A stretch of DNA of 64,000 nucleotides from Planctomycetota bacterium (GTDB lineage Bacteria; Planctomycetota; Planctomycetia; Pirellulales; Pirellulaceae): NCBI GenBank assembly GCA_014238905.1, contig JABAAE010000012.1, positions 206,064-270,063 on the forward strand. Reading direction: 5' to 3'. The notes under the pieces are model-generated. The model saw only the letters and a program-made list of their open reading frames with translations, did no database searches and was not told the origin of the DNA. Made by a program: the position numbers and the translations under genes. Within the stretch, counting starts at the first letter, position 1. The number at the start of each line of letters is the position of its first letter. Below, piece after piece: positions 44,750-52,881 of the stretch.

Positions 44750-46957
44750 TCAGGGAAGTCCTTGCGGAATGCTCAAAAGCTCGCCCGTTGTTTTGTCGCT
44801 GGGGAATTGCGCGTTGGCTTGTTTCAGATAGTCTTGCAGAGTGGTCGCTAGTTTTCTTTTGATGGTGGGGAATTCCTTGGCGAGGTTGTGGACTTCGCGC
44901 TGATCTTCGGCCAGATTAAATAGCTCAAATTTGCGTTGTGCGTAATAATAAATGAGCTTCCAAGGGCCTTGGCGAACACTACTTGAGGGCCCGATTCCCG
45001 GCCCGGCAGGCCCCCAGTGATTTGGGAAATGCCATATTAGAGGTCTTTGTTTTCGCCTCTCATCGTCATGGCCCTGTAATAAACTGGTAAAACTAAGGCC
45101 GTCCAGTTTGCCGCCGATTTGAATTGGGTTTTCGATCCCGGCCAATTCCAATATCGTGGGAAAAAAATCTTCAATGATGACCGGTTGCGAGCATAGGGAA
45201 TGGCGAGGAGTTACCCCGGGCCAATAGCCAATCATCGGGACCCGAATCCCGCCTTCATGTGCTGAGCCCTTACCACTGGAAAGGGGGCGATTATGGGTAT
45301 GAGGCTTTCCGCCCCGACCCTGGGCGCTTAAACCGCCATTGTCTGACACGAAAAGGATGATCGTGTTTTTCTGTTGGCCGTTCTTGGTGACGTTGGCCAA
45401 GATATCTCCGAGAGACTTATCCATTCCCTCGATCATGGCCGCATACATCGCTTCTTTGGGATCCATTCCTGAATCGAGATAGGACTGGTAGTAACGCGGA
45501 TCTTTGGCGAAAGGAACATGCACGGCGTAATGCGACAGGTAAAGAAAAAAGGGATCTCCCTCTCTTACCGCTTCGTCCATCTCCCGGTTAGCCTCTTGCG
45601 TTAAGGCCTCGGTCAGGAAGACATCCTTGCCATGATAGGCTTCCAGATGCGGAACGTCCCACACTCTGTCGGCGCTCCGCCAAGCGGCACTGAAGTTTTG
45701 TTTCCCCAAAAAACTACCAGGCCCCCCTGCGGCATGACCTCCAATATTGACATCAAATCCGATATTAACTGGGTCGGCTCCGGGAGTTTCCAAGGCACCG
45801 AAATGGGCTTTGCCGACATGGATGGTTCGATATCCGGCATCCTGCAGGAATGCCGGCAATGCCTTGGCATAAACGGTCTGTTTGATTCCTGGCACAGGGC
45901 TGATTCCATTGACGTTCCATTTTGGAAAATCCAACTGCGGGTGACGCTGATCATTACTTCCATTTTTGCGTAGTGTCCAGTTGGTGACTCGGTGGCGACT
46001 TGCATTCAGTCCGGTCATCAGGCTGACCCGTGTCGGTGAGCAGACACAGCAAGCGTAGGCATTACTGAACTTCATTCCGATCTTGGCAAGGGCTGCCATG
46101 TTGGGAGTTCGATAGGTTCGATTCAGTTCAGTAGTGGTGGAACCAAATGGAACCGATGTGTCCTGCCAGCCCATGTCATCAACCAGAAACAAAACAATGT
46201 TGGGTCGTTTCCTGTTGGCTTGTTGGTTACAAACCGTGCGAATCTGTTTGGCGACGGTTCGGGCAATGGCGTCATAGCCTGCCGAGTTGGGATGCACGCC
46301 GTCCTTGGCAGTCAGCCATTGAGGATGATTTTGGAGGACTGGATTCAATTCAAGCAACGTCACCTTTTTGTGGACGGTGTTCCTGGCGATCTCACGAATC
46401 TTGTGGCAAAGATGCTGCAATCTCGGTTTTCGCTCCTCCAAATTGGCCCGCCGGCTCGTGGTGAGTCCAGGTGTTTCCAATACCATGGCCGTGGGGGTGC
46501 AAATCACAACGGATGGCCGCGTCGGGATCTTTGAGAATCGATCGATCAGCGAAAAATAGTCATTTTCGAATTTTTCAATCTGTTCCCAGTTTTTTCTTTT
46601 TCCACTGACGGTGTCGTTGGTTCCCAGTGAGATGACAATGAGATGGGGTTGGAAGTCGTGCACCGCTTGCACAACTTGCCAAACATTGGGACGCCCGGAT
46701 TTCAGCAGGGTAGCGCCGCCTATCCCAAAGTTTTTCACCAGATACGGTTTGCCGAGATGCTGTTGCAGCTGGGCGGGATAGGATTCGGTTTTTTCATCGA
46801 CACGAGCTCCAGCGGTGATACTGTCTCCCAAACAGGCGATTCGTATCTTTTCCGGTGCTTGCTGGATTGTCACCGGACTGGCTGGCGTCCGGCAATTCCA
46901 GGACCAGAAAAAGAATAATAGGAAAACCATGCGGGAAAAAAAAGAGTGACTGTTCAA
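44750..46957 (-). CDS. SGNH hydrolase-sulfatase fusion
   Basis: 735 residues joining two hydrolases. After a signal segment (MVFLLFFFWSW) comes an SGNH/GDSL esterase at about 38-245: block I CLGDSITAG (Ser46), block II Gly in GIGGATLL, block III GTND (112-115) and block V DGVHPN (Asp219, His222). The sulfatase domain starts at RPNIVLFLVDDMGWQD (251 on), with maturation motif C-S-P-T-R at Cys306, HVGKAHFGALETPG and IILFVSDNGGLSAQGRGGKP. Both active sites look intact. The fusion should remove acyl (e.g. acetyl) and sulfate esters from one polymer. It is probably periplasmic. ThuA and G8-domain genes lie upstream on the same strand. Confidence 0.92.
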   Translation of the reverse strand: MNSHSFFSRMVFLLFFFWSWNCRTPASPVTIQQAPEKIRIACLGDSITAGARVDEKTESYPAQLQQHLGKPYLVKNFGIGGATLLKSGRPNVWQVVQAVHDFQPHLIVISLGTNDTVSGKRKNWEQIEKFENDYFSLIDRFSKIPTRPSVVICTPTAMVLETPGLTTSRRANLEERKPRLQHLCHKIREIARNTVHKKVTLLELNPVLQNHPQWLTAKDGVHPNSAGYDAIARTVAKQIRTVCNQQANRKRPNIVLFLVDDMGWQDTSVPFGSTTTELNRTYRTPNMAALAKIGMKFSNAYACCVCSPTRVSLMTGLNASRHRVTNWTLRKNGSNDQRHPQLDFPKWNVNGISPVPGIKQTVYAKALPAFLQDAGYRTIHVGKAHFGALETPGADPVNIGFDVNIGGHAAGGPGSFLGKQNFSAAWRSADRVWDVPHLEAYHGKDVFLTEALTQEANREMDEAVREGDPFFLYLSHYAVHVPFAKDPRYYQSYLDSGMDPKEAMYAAMIEGMDKSLGDILANVTKNGQQKNTIILFVSDNGGLSAQGRGGKPHTHNRPLSSGKGSAHEGGIRVPMIGYWPGVTPRHSLCSQPVIIEDFFPTILELAGIENPIQIGGKLDGLSFTSLLQGHDDERRKQRPLIWHFPNHWGPAGPGIGPSSSVRQGPWKLIYYYAQRKFELFNLAEDQREVHNLAKEFPTIKRKLATTLQDYLKQANAQFPSDKTTGELLSIPQGLP

Positions 46958-47219
46958 TGCAATGGCCTCGATGAAGCTGCGAAAGTCGGTTGTCTGGTGA
47001 TGGGTTGGACGTTGAGTTTCACCGGACGATTGTGGTGATTGAATCGATGGTCAACTTATTCTAGCGAGGTTTCGCCACATTCCCAATTAGAATTTCAGCG
47101 CCGTCTCAGGAGCAAACCGATTTTTACCTTGACGACAAAAAGGGAGACGACGGTTGACTGATGTCGCGCCGACACGTCGATCCATTCTCAGGTAGTCGAT
47201 GTTGACCAGTGGAAACATT

Positions 47220-48107
47220 TTATTTCTTGGCCTTGGCAGCCGGGTTGGCGGGGAGGGCGAGGTCGTTTTTGGAAAGCGTAATGGCCGCTCCTTCCTTTGG
47301 TATGTCAACGTGAGCGGACCAGAGGATTCCATTGATAATCATTTTCCGAAAAGAATCGTTCTGGAAGTTTCGATAGTAGTGTCCGAGTGTCGTCGCGAAC
47401 GCTCGCCCGCCATCCTTTCGTTGGTAGACCCATCCGACAACGACATCCTGGTTGTTGGTGTGAACCTGGAGCAATGGCTTAGCGTCGACGATTCGGGGAT
47501 TGAGGTAGTATTCATCCAGCAGGTCGAATCCTTGCCATCCACGGCAGACAGGGTGTTCGGGAAGTAGCTGCTTTAGAGTGGATTGTGTTGTACTGAGCCC
47601 TGCATTGTGAACCCAGGTGCCGCCCATGTAACTGAGCCAGCGATCGCCAAGACGATCCAGGTTTTGTTGGAAAACCGAAGATGCCCAGTGGAGGGTAACG
47701 ATTCCAACGCCACTTTTCATTAATCGGTCGACCTCCGCACGATGTGGGCCATCGAGAAGAAACTCTGCCGCTGGTGTCGAATAGATGACGATCGTTTTTA
47801 CCCCTTTTAGCATCTCTGGATCTTTTGGCCATCCTTCAGAGATGGCCGTTTGAACGTTGGGTGTCTGAGACAGACACTTGGCCAGAACCTTGCAGGTGTG
47901 TAGGTACATATGAGTCCCAAAAGGATGATCGGGCTTTTTGCCGATCAGGAGTATTTTGGTTTCCAGATCATTGGCGTGGGAAGAAATAACGCTGGCGATT
48001 GTAATAAAAAATCCAAGTAGGACAGCGGTGATTCGATTTCGGTAGCAGAGGGATTGGCTCAAATTGCTCTCCTGAAAAAACGGCTGAAATTTGAATCGGT
48101 TGGTCAT
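47220..48107 (-). CDS. ThuA domain-containing protein (second copy)
   Basis: 295 residues with a long n-region and a hydrophobic export helix (ITAVLLGFFITIASVISSHA). The ThuA fold follows: TKILLIGKKPDHPFGTHMYL, then KTIVIYSTPAAEFLLDGPHR and GVGIVTLHWASSVFQQ, where LHWASS is the conserved family region. The later section PLLQVHTNNQDVVVGWVYQR and GGRAFATTLGHYYRNFQ is typical of the planctomycete subgroup often found in sugar-catabolic loci. The start is at the ATG ending at 48107. It sits 42 bases downstream of the G8-domain gene and is probably co-transcribed with it. Confidence 0.87.
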   Translation of the reverse strand: MTNRFKFQPFFQESNLSQSLCYRNRITAVLLGFFITIASVISSHANDLETKILLIGKKPDHPFGTHMYLHTCKVLAKCLSQTPNVQTAISEGWPKDPEMLKGVKTIVIYSTPAAEFLLDGPHRAEVDRLMKSGVGIVTLHWASSVFQQNLDRLGDRWLSYMGGTWVHNAGLSTTQSTLKQLLPEHPVCRGWQGFDLLDEYYLNPRIVDAKPLLQVHTNNQDVVVGWVYQRKDGGRAFATTLGHYYRNFQNDSFRKMIINGILWSAHVDIPKEGAAITLSKNDLALPANPAAKAKK

Positions 48108-48149
48108 TAGTGAAGTTGTTGATGCGGGAGGATAGAGCGTCGGTTTACA

Positions 48150-50657
48150 TCATTGTGCAGAAATTGTGGTGACTGCTTGAAGATGTTGAAGGTCGATACG
48201 ATGCCCCGTTATTTCTCGGTTGCCAGCATTGTCGATCGCCCGTGCCTGGATTTCGCCAGAGGTGGTCAGGGCGACATCGATTTCCCAGTCGACAATACCC
48301 GCTTTCTGGGACAGGATTTTGGCCCTCGATTTGTTGACGGTAATTTCAAGAACGTCACCGTTATCATGCGAGACACCACTGATACGAAGTTTCTTTTTCA
48401 GTCGTGCAATCCCGGTAATCATCGTTGCCGGTGGTAGGTCGTCGATTGGTTTTAAAAGGGTAGGCCAAGCGACATTTTTTATTTCTGCGACACGGGATTC
48501 ATCGCCGGTCAATGGTGGCTGTTCTGTATAAAGATGACCATCATCAAGTAAATCTTTGGCCGCCGAGCTGATGATTTTGGCATGTCGCCCCTGGCCATAA
48601 TAGTCATGGATATAGATGGGGACACCGGCCGTCATCGCCGGCACGCGAGGTCCAACGCCGCGATTAATTAAAGGCCAACGATCCTTGAATTTTTCGGGTC
48701 GAAGGACCGTTACGTTGCGAAAGTGGGTTTCTGCGTCGCCGCTGAGATTGTGGTCACTGAGTTGAACCAGCGGGGTTCGTTGATTGCCATAACCAGTTGA
48801 AAATTCCAATCCGTCTACGGAAATCTTGCCTGTCTGAGCACTGGCATCGTCCATCCCACGATTGAATGGCTCAGCAGCCACGCGGCTGATTCTCAGGTTT
48901 TTGTATTGGTGATTTTCAAATGCCGGTCGGTAGATACCATAGGCTGCACGATCAATTGTGATGTTTTCCATCAACATTGCCGGGCTCTGGGGACGAAACG
49001 CGTAGTGAGATTGCCAGATCAGGAAATTGCGTATGAAGTGGGGATGTCGTGTATCCGGTCCGGTCCAATCCACCCTTTTGATACGATCGAGCATCTCTTT
49101 TGACGTGATGGAGTTGTCCGGTTGGCGAATTCCATTAGCCGCAACGACCATTCCGGCAAAGCTACCATGGGCTTCGTTTTGTTCGAATCGCCAGATCGGA
49201 ATCGTTCTCACATCAACCAATTTAGTCGAGCCGTCAGGTTGTCGTATCGGTAGACGACAGTCAAAACGACTGGTCATCTGCATATCATAACGAAAGCCAT
49301 ATTGATCGCTTTCTACGCCGACGTTCCGAGAAAAAGTATTTCTGCCATTTCCCCACCAAAATGCAGCGCCTTCGTTGTGATCGAATGTCAGTACCTGATT
49401 GGGCAGTGGCTTTCCCGCATAAGCCTGCACGCCAAGATTGCGATCCACTACGTTGTCTACTTCGGTACCATCCTCCATGAAAAATCCATGCCCGACGCTT
49501 TGGAACCCGATACAATCCCGAACCAGAAGATAATTTGTGCCGTGGATGGTCACCCATCGATTGTGAGAGTCGACGATCGATGCCCCAATTACCGAACTGC
49601 CGCGCATTGTGTCACCCACCAGGTGAAAATGAACAGGATAGCGTCCCAGAATTCCCTCTTTTCCAAGTCCGAAAAAACGCGTGTACCCGATACTGCCACG
49701 GCTGTGGGCGTGGTAAACGGTGTGGCCTCTTATGCCGCTGGGATCAGCGGTCTGGATAACTACATTTCTCGAAAGATTGGCAACTTCGGATCGGAATAAA
49801 CCGCTACCGGAATGACGATGGTTTAAGGGCTTGTCCAGAAACAGGACTTGACCTTGCACTTGTGTGATCTCGCGAGTTTCGGATTGGGGCGCAGAATAAC
49901 CTCTGGAGCCCACTCTAAAGGAGCCAAATGAAGATGGCCGTTCGGAGGCGGTAACGATGATCTGATCGCCAGCTTTCCAATCGTCAATCGGCCCCGCTAC
50001 AGAAATCTGTTGAACGCCGGCGGCGGCGTCCATTGCGAGTTTTGACCACGTCGATCCAAGAGGCGCGCCGTGAATGTCCATTCGCCCGGAGCAGCAGGCT
50101 ATCGCCGGAGCATTTTTCGGGTTCATACCCTTCAAGTAATGCAGGCTGATTTTTGCCGTGTGTTGGGCCGGAATCGGGTCGTTGATGGTGCCAACAATCA
50201 GCGTTGGCCATTGGGAATCTGGAGTTGAGGGCTTGCTTGTGCCACCTTCAAATTCGCAGGCGAATCCGTCCTCGGAGCACTCTTCACGGTGCTCGATGGT
50301 GATTAAACCAACATTCAATTCGGTATTCCGTTGACGTGAAAATTCGAGGGTTCCTACGATTTGAACCAGGCGAATAACGGAAAGACTTTGAACATCATAG
50401 TTGATGTGGGTCCCTTGGCTGATCAGGACCCGGTCTCCATCGGTGGGCACTCGATCGAGATTCCAAGACTGCCGGTCAGACCAATTTCCAGATTTGATTG
50501 ACCTAATTGAAAAGGATATTTTTTCATGATGAGCGTGTCCCTTTTTGGAATGTTTCTCGGCGGTCGTTTCCTGAGTCAAACCGGATTGGATGGAGCAGGC
50601 CAGAAGAAATGTCGTGATAGCCTGGCAATGCAAGGGGAGTGGATTCATTGTTATCAT
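48150..50657 (-). CDS. G8-domain / CEMIP-like right-handed beta-helix protein
   Basis: 835 residues. A signal peptide (CQAITTFLLACSIQSGLTQE) is followed by a His-rich patch (KHSKKGHAHHEK). A G8 domain spans about 48-180 (SGNWSDRQSWNLDRVPTDGD, then RVLISQGTHINYDV). A long parallel beta-helix comes next, with the conserved text ILGRYPVHFHLVGDTMRGSS, VGHGFFMEDGTEVDNVVDRN and NHRHSGSGLF. This architecture is that of CEMIP/TMEM2-type hyaluronan-depolymerising proteins and their bacterial relatives. A short Ig-like C-terminal domain follows (ITVNKSRAKILSQKAGIVDW). Two ATGs (50657, 50648) are possible starts. A role in binding or cutting a glycosaminoglycan-like polymer is inferred from family and from neighbouring sulfatases. 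Confidence 0.87.
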   Translation of the reverse strand: MITMNPLPLHCQAITTFLLACSIQSGLTQETTAEKHSKKGHAHHEKISFSIRSIKSGNWSDRQSWNLDRVPTDGDRVLISQGTHINYDVQSLSVIRLVQIVGTLEFSRQRNTELNVGLITIEHREECSEDGFACEFEGGTSKPSTPDSQWPTLIVGTINDPIPAQHTAKISLHYLKGMNPKNAPAIACCSGRMDIHGAPLGSTWSKLAMDAAAGVQQISVAGPIDDWKAGDQIIVTASERPSSFGSFRVGSRGYSAPQSETREITQVQGQVLFLDKPLNHRHSGSGLFRSEVANLSRNVVIQTADPSGIRGHTVYHAHSRGSIGYTRFFGLGKEGILGRYPVHFHLVGDTMRGSSVIGASIVDSHNRWVTIHGTNYLLVRDCIGFQSVGHGFFMEDGTEVDNVVDRNLGVQAYAGKPLPNQVLTFDHNEGAAFWWGNGRNTFSRNVGVESDQYGFRYDMQMTSRFDCRLPIRQPDGSTKLVDVRTIPIWRFEQNEAHGSFAGMVVAANGIRQPDNSITSKEMLDRIKRVDWTGPDTRHPHFIRNFLIWQSHYAFRPQSPAMLMENITIDRAAYGIYRPAFENHQYKNLRISRVAAEPFNRGMDDASAQTGKISVDGLEFSTGYGNQRTPLVQLSDHNLSGDAETHFRNVTVLRPEKFKDRWPLINRGVGPRVPAMTAGVPIYIHDYYGQGRHAKIISSAAKDLLDDGHLYTEQPPLTGDESRVAEIKNVAWPTLLKPIDDLPPATMITGIARLKKKLRISGVSHDNGDVLEITVNKSRAKILSQKAGIVDWEIDVALTTSGEIQARAIDNAGNREITGHRIDLQHLQAVTTISAQ

Positions 50658-51048
50658 CCAAGACGTTGAGGTGAACTGGACCGGGAGTTGAATTGAGGGA
50701 TCGCCGCGAGCCAGTCCGATGTTTCAGGCTCAAGCTCATCCGTTGTTGGGTTGCCCCGGTCAGTGGCAAAAGGGTTCCCTCAAAAAAACCTTTTCACAAA
50801 CCAACAGCAAGAGCATCAGGGCCCGCGTTGGATTCTACACTTAAAAATTAGGTCGTTGGGAAACTGAACTCAACGAACCTCGCCAAGCGGCTGAAATACT
50901 GGGTAGATCTTGCGACGTTTTTTTGAGGACAGGTCAATTTTTTCGGTCTGTCGTTGGTAGGTTCTGCTTTTGGAAGACGTTATGATAACCAGAGAGTTCT
51001 GTGCAGAGAGAGCCTGCTTTTGGACGATTTTTTTTTGAAGTTTTCGCC
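50658..51048. other. 391-base divergent intergenic region
   Basis: Separates the G8-domain gene (-) from a sulfatase (+) and must hold both promoters. A T8 tract lies near 51027. No repeat or dyad strong enough to report was seen. Confidence 0.45.
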
Positions 51049-52662
51049 ATGAAACACATTTGCCGACCGGTCTGTCTTGTTTTGATTCTCTTATTGACCA
51101 CCTGCCAGGCAATTGCCAACGGGGATGGGACGGTGCGGAAAATTGGGAGACGGCCCAATATTGTTTTTATCCTGGCAGATGATCAGGCTCCTTTTTCAAT
51201 TGGGGCTTATGGTAACGGTGAATCCAGTACGCCGCATATCGATCGCTTGGCAAAAATGGGCATGAGACTGGACGGAGCCTACCAAATGGGTGCGTTTCAG
51301 GGGGCGGTTTGTACTGCATCGCGACATATGATCATGTCTGGTCGAACGTTGTGGCATATTCCAAGAGCACGGTCCCGGGCCAGTGTAGTTGCTCAGTTGC
51401 AACGGTCAAAGAAAGGCTCTACCGACCGGGGTTCAGCAAAACAATTGCTCAACCCAAACATTCCAGCCGGTTTGGAAAACAACACGATGGCGGCAGTATT
51501 CAATCGGGCCGGTTACGATACGATGCGAACCTGTAAAAGAGGGAACAGCTACGCGGCAGCTAATCGTCAATTTCAAGTGGTTCACGATGCCACCAAACGC
51601 AAAGGAAATTCTGACGATGGCAGTGCTTGGCATGGCGACCGCGTCATGGAGTTTTTGTCGGATCGTCGGCAAGGTAGCAAAAGACCGGATCCATTCCTGA
51701 TTTATTTGGGTTTCTCTCATCCTCATGATCCTCGTGTTGCCGATGATCGACTCTTGAACAAATACGGTGCGGTGAACAATTTGGCCCGGGAGTCAGTGCT
51801 CAATTCAAGATTGCCTTCTTTACCGATTAATTACCTTCCAGCGCATCCTTTTCATCATGGTCATCCCAGCTTGCGTGACGAGGTGGCGGTTCAAGGTGTT
51901 TTGAAGGATCGAAGTGAACTGGTGGTCCGCAACGAAAAGGGCCGGGAGTATGCGTGTATCGAGAATATGGACAGGCAAATTGGACGTGTATTATCTGAAC
52001 TGGAAGATATGGGTGAGCTTGACAATACCTACATCGTTTTTACATCGGATCATGGGATCGCGATTGGTCGACATGGTTTGATGGGAAAGCAAAACCTCTA
52101 TGAACATAGCTGGCGCGTTCCTTACATCGTTGCCGGGCCGGGGATCCCCAAAGGATCCCATGCAGTAGGTAACGTTTATTTAATGGATACTTTGGCTACT
52201 CTTTGTGATCTCGCTGGTGTCGAGCCACCTGCCACGAACGAGGGGCATTCCTTTAAACCGGTACTTCAGGGCGAGGTTGCGACGCTACGCGACACGCTTT
52301 ATGGATGTTATTGCGGTGGCACCAAGCCTGGCATGCGGGCCATACGAAATGGAGATTGGAAGCTGATCCGATATGAATCCCTGGATGGTAAAGTCAAGCA
52401 GACACAACTGTTCAACCTTGCAGAGAATCCCCACGAGTTGCTTTCGCAGCATCACGATCCGGAGGTCATCCGTTTGACGGGCAATCGGCCAATGCCTCAT
52501 CAAACCAATTTGGCAGATCATCCAAAGTATGCAGGCCAGCGAAAGGAGATGGAGCAATTACTTTTGAGCGAAATGGTGCGTCTGCACGATCCTTATCGGT
52601 TTGACGAGGGGTTTATGAATGTTAAACCTGCCCCCAAAGGCAAGCGTAAAAAACAGCAGTAG
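51049..52662 (+). CDS. sulfatase with CxAxR maturation motif
   Basis: 537 residues from the ATG at 51049, giving a compact signal peptide (MKHICRPVCLVLILLLTTCQ). A GTG at 51001 would add 16 residues before it. The sulfatase start reads RRPNIVFILADDQAPFSIGA. The maturation motif is C-T-A-S-R at Cys88 (GAVCTASRHMIMSGRTLWHI), with Ala in place of the usual Pro. Anaerobic sulfatase-maturing enzymes accept such CxAxR sites, and whether FGE does is less clear. TYIVFTSDHGIAIGRHGLMG has the metal-site His/Asp. The C-terminal FNLAENPHELLSQHHDPEVI is typical of choline-sulfatase/iduronate-type relatives. It is divergent from the G8-domain gene. Confidence 0.92.
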   Translation: MKHICRPVCLVLILLLTTCQAIANGDGTVRKIGRRPNIVFILADDQAPFSIGAYGNGESSTPHIDRLAKMGMRLDGAYQMGAFQGAVCTASRHMIMSGRTLWHIPRARSRASVVAQLQRSKKGSTDRGSAKQLLNPNIPAGLENNTMAAVFNRAGYDTMRTCKRGNSYAAANRQFQVVHDATKRKGNSDDGSAWHGDRVMEFLSDRRQGSKRPDPFLIYLGFSHPHDPRVADDRLLNKYGAVNNLARESVLNSRLPSLPINYLPAHPFHHGHPSLRDEVAVQGVLKDRSELVVRNEKGREYACIENMDRQIGRVLSELEDMGELDNTYIVFTSDHGIAIGRHGLMGKQNLYEHSWRVPYIVAGPGIPKGSHAVGNVYLMDTLATLCDLAGVEPPATNEGHSFKPVLQGEVATLRDTLYGCYCGGTKPGMRAIRNGDWKLIRYESLDGKVKQTQLFNLAENPHELLSQHHDPEVIRLTGNRPMPHQTNLADHPKYAGQRKEMEQLLLSEMVRLHDPYRFDEGFMNVKPAPKGKRKKQQ

Positions 52663-52881
52663 AAGAATTGATGAAAAGCTGGAGGAATTGAGTTGCAAAA
52701 CGGCTGACTTTCCAACATGAGGCTGGGTCTGGATGGGGGCCAACGTTTTGAAGTTGACTGGCCGGTGATTGGCAACGACCTCAGTCGGGTTCGATCCCGA
52801 TCGTAGGATTTTCGGCCATCGATGATCACCGGTAGTGGTCCCACGTTGTCTTAGTTTTTTGGATCTAGCCTTTTTTGGGGG

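Noticed and set aside
23382..52662. Sulfatase abundance as a sign of a mobile island
   Set aside because: No integrase, transposase, att-like direct repeats or phage genes were seen, and high sulfatase content is normal for planctomycete chromosomes.
52783..52803. tRNA T-arm-like text (CGGGTTCGATCCCG)
   Set aside because: It forms a simple 5-bp hairpin with a 6-base loop; no D-arm, anticodon arm or acceptor fits around it, so it is not a tRNA or a clear fragment of one.
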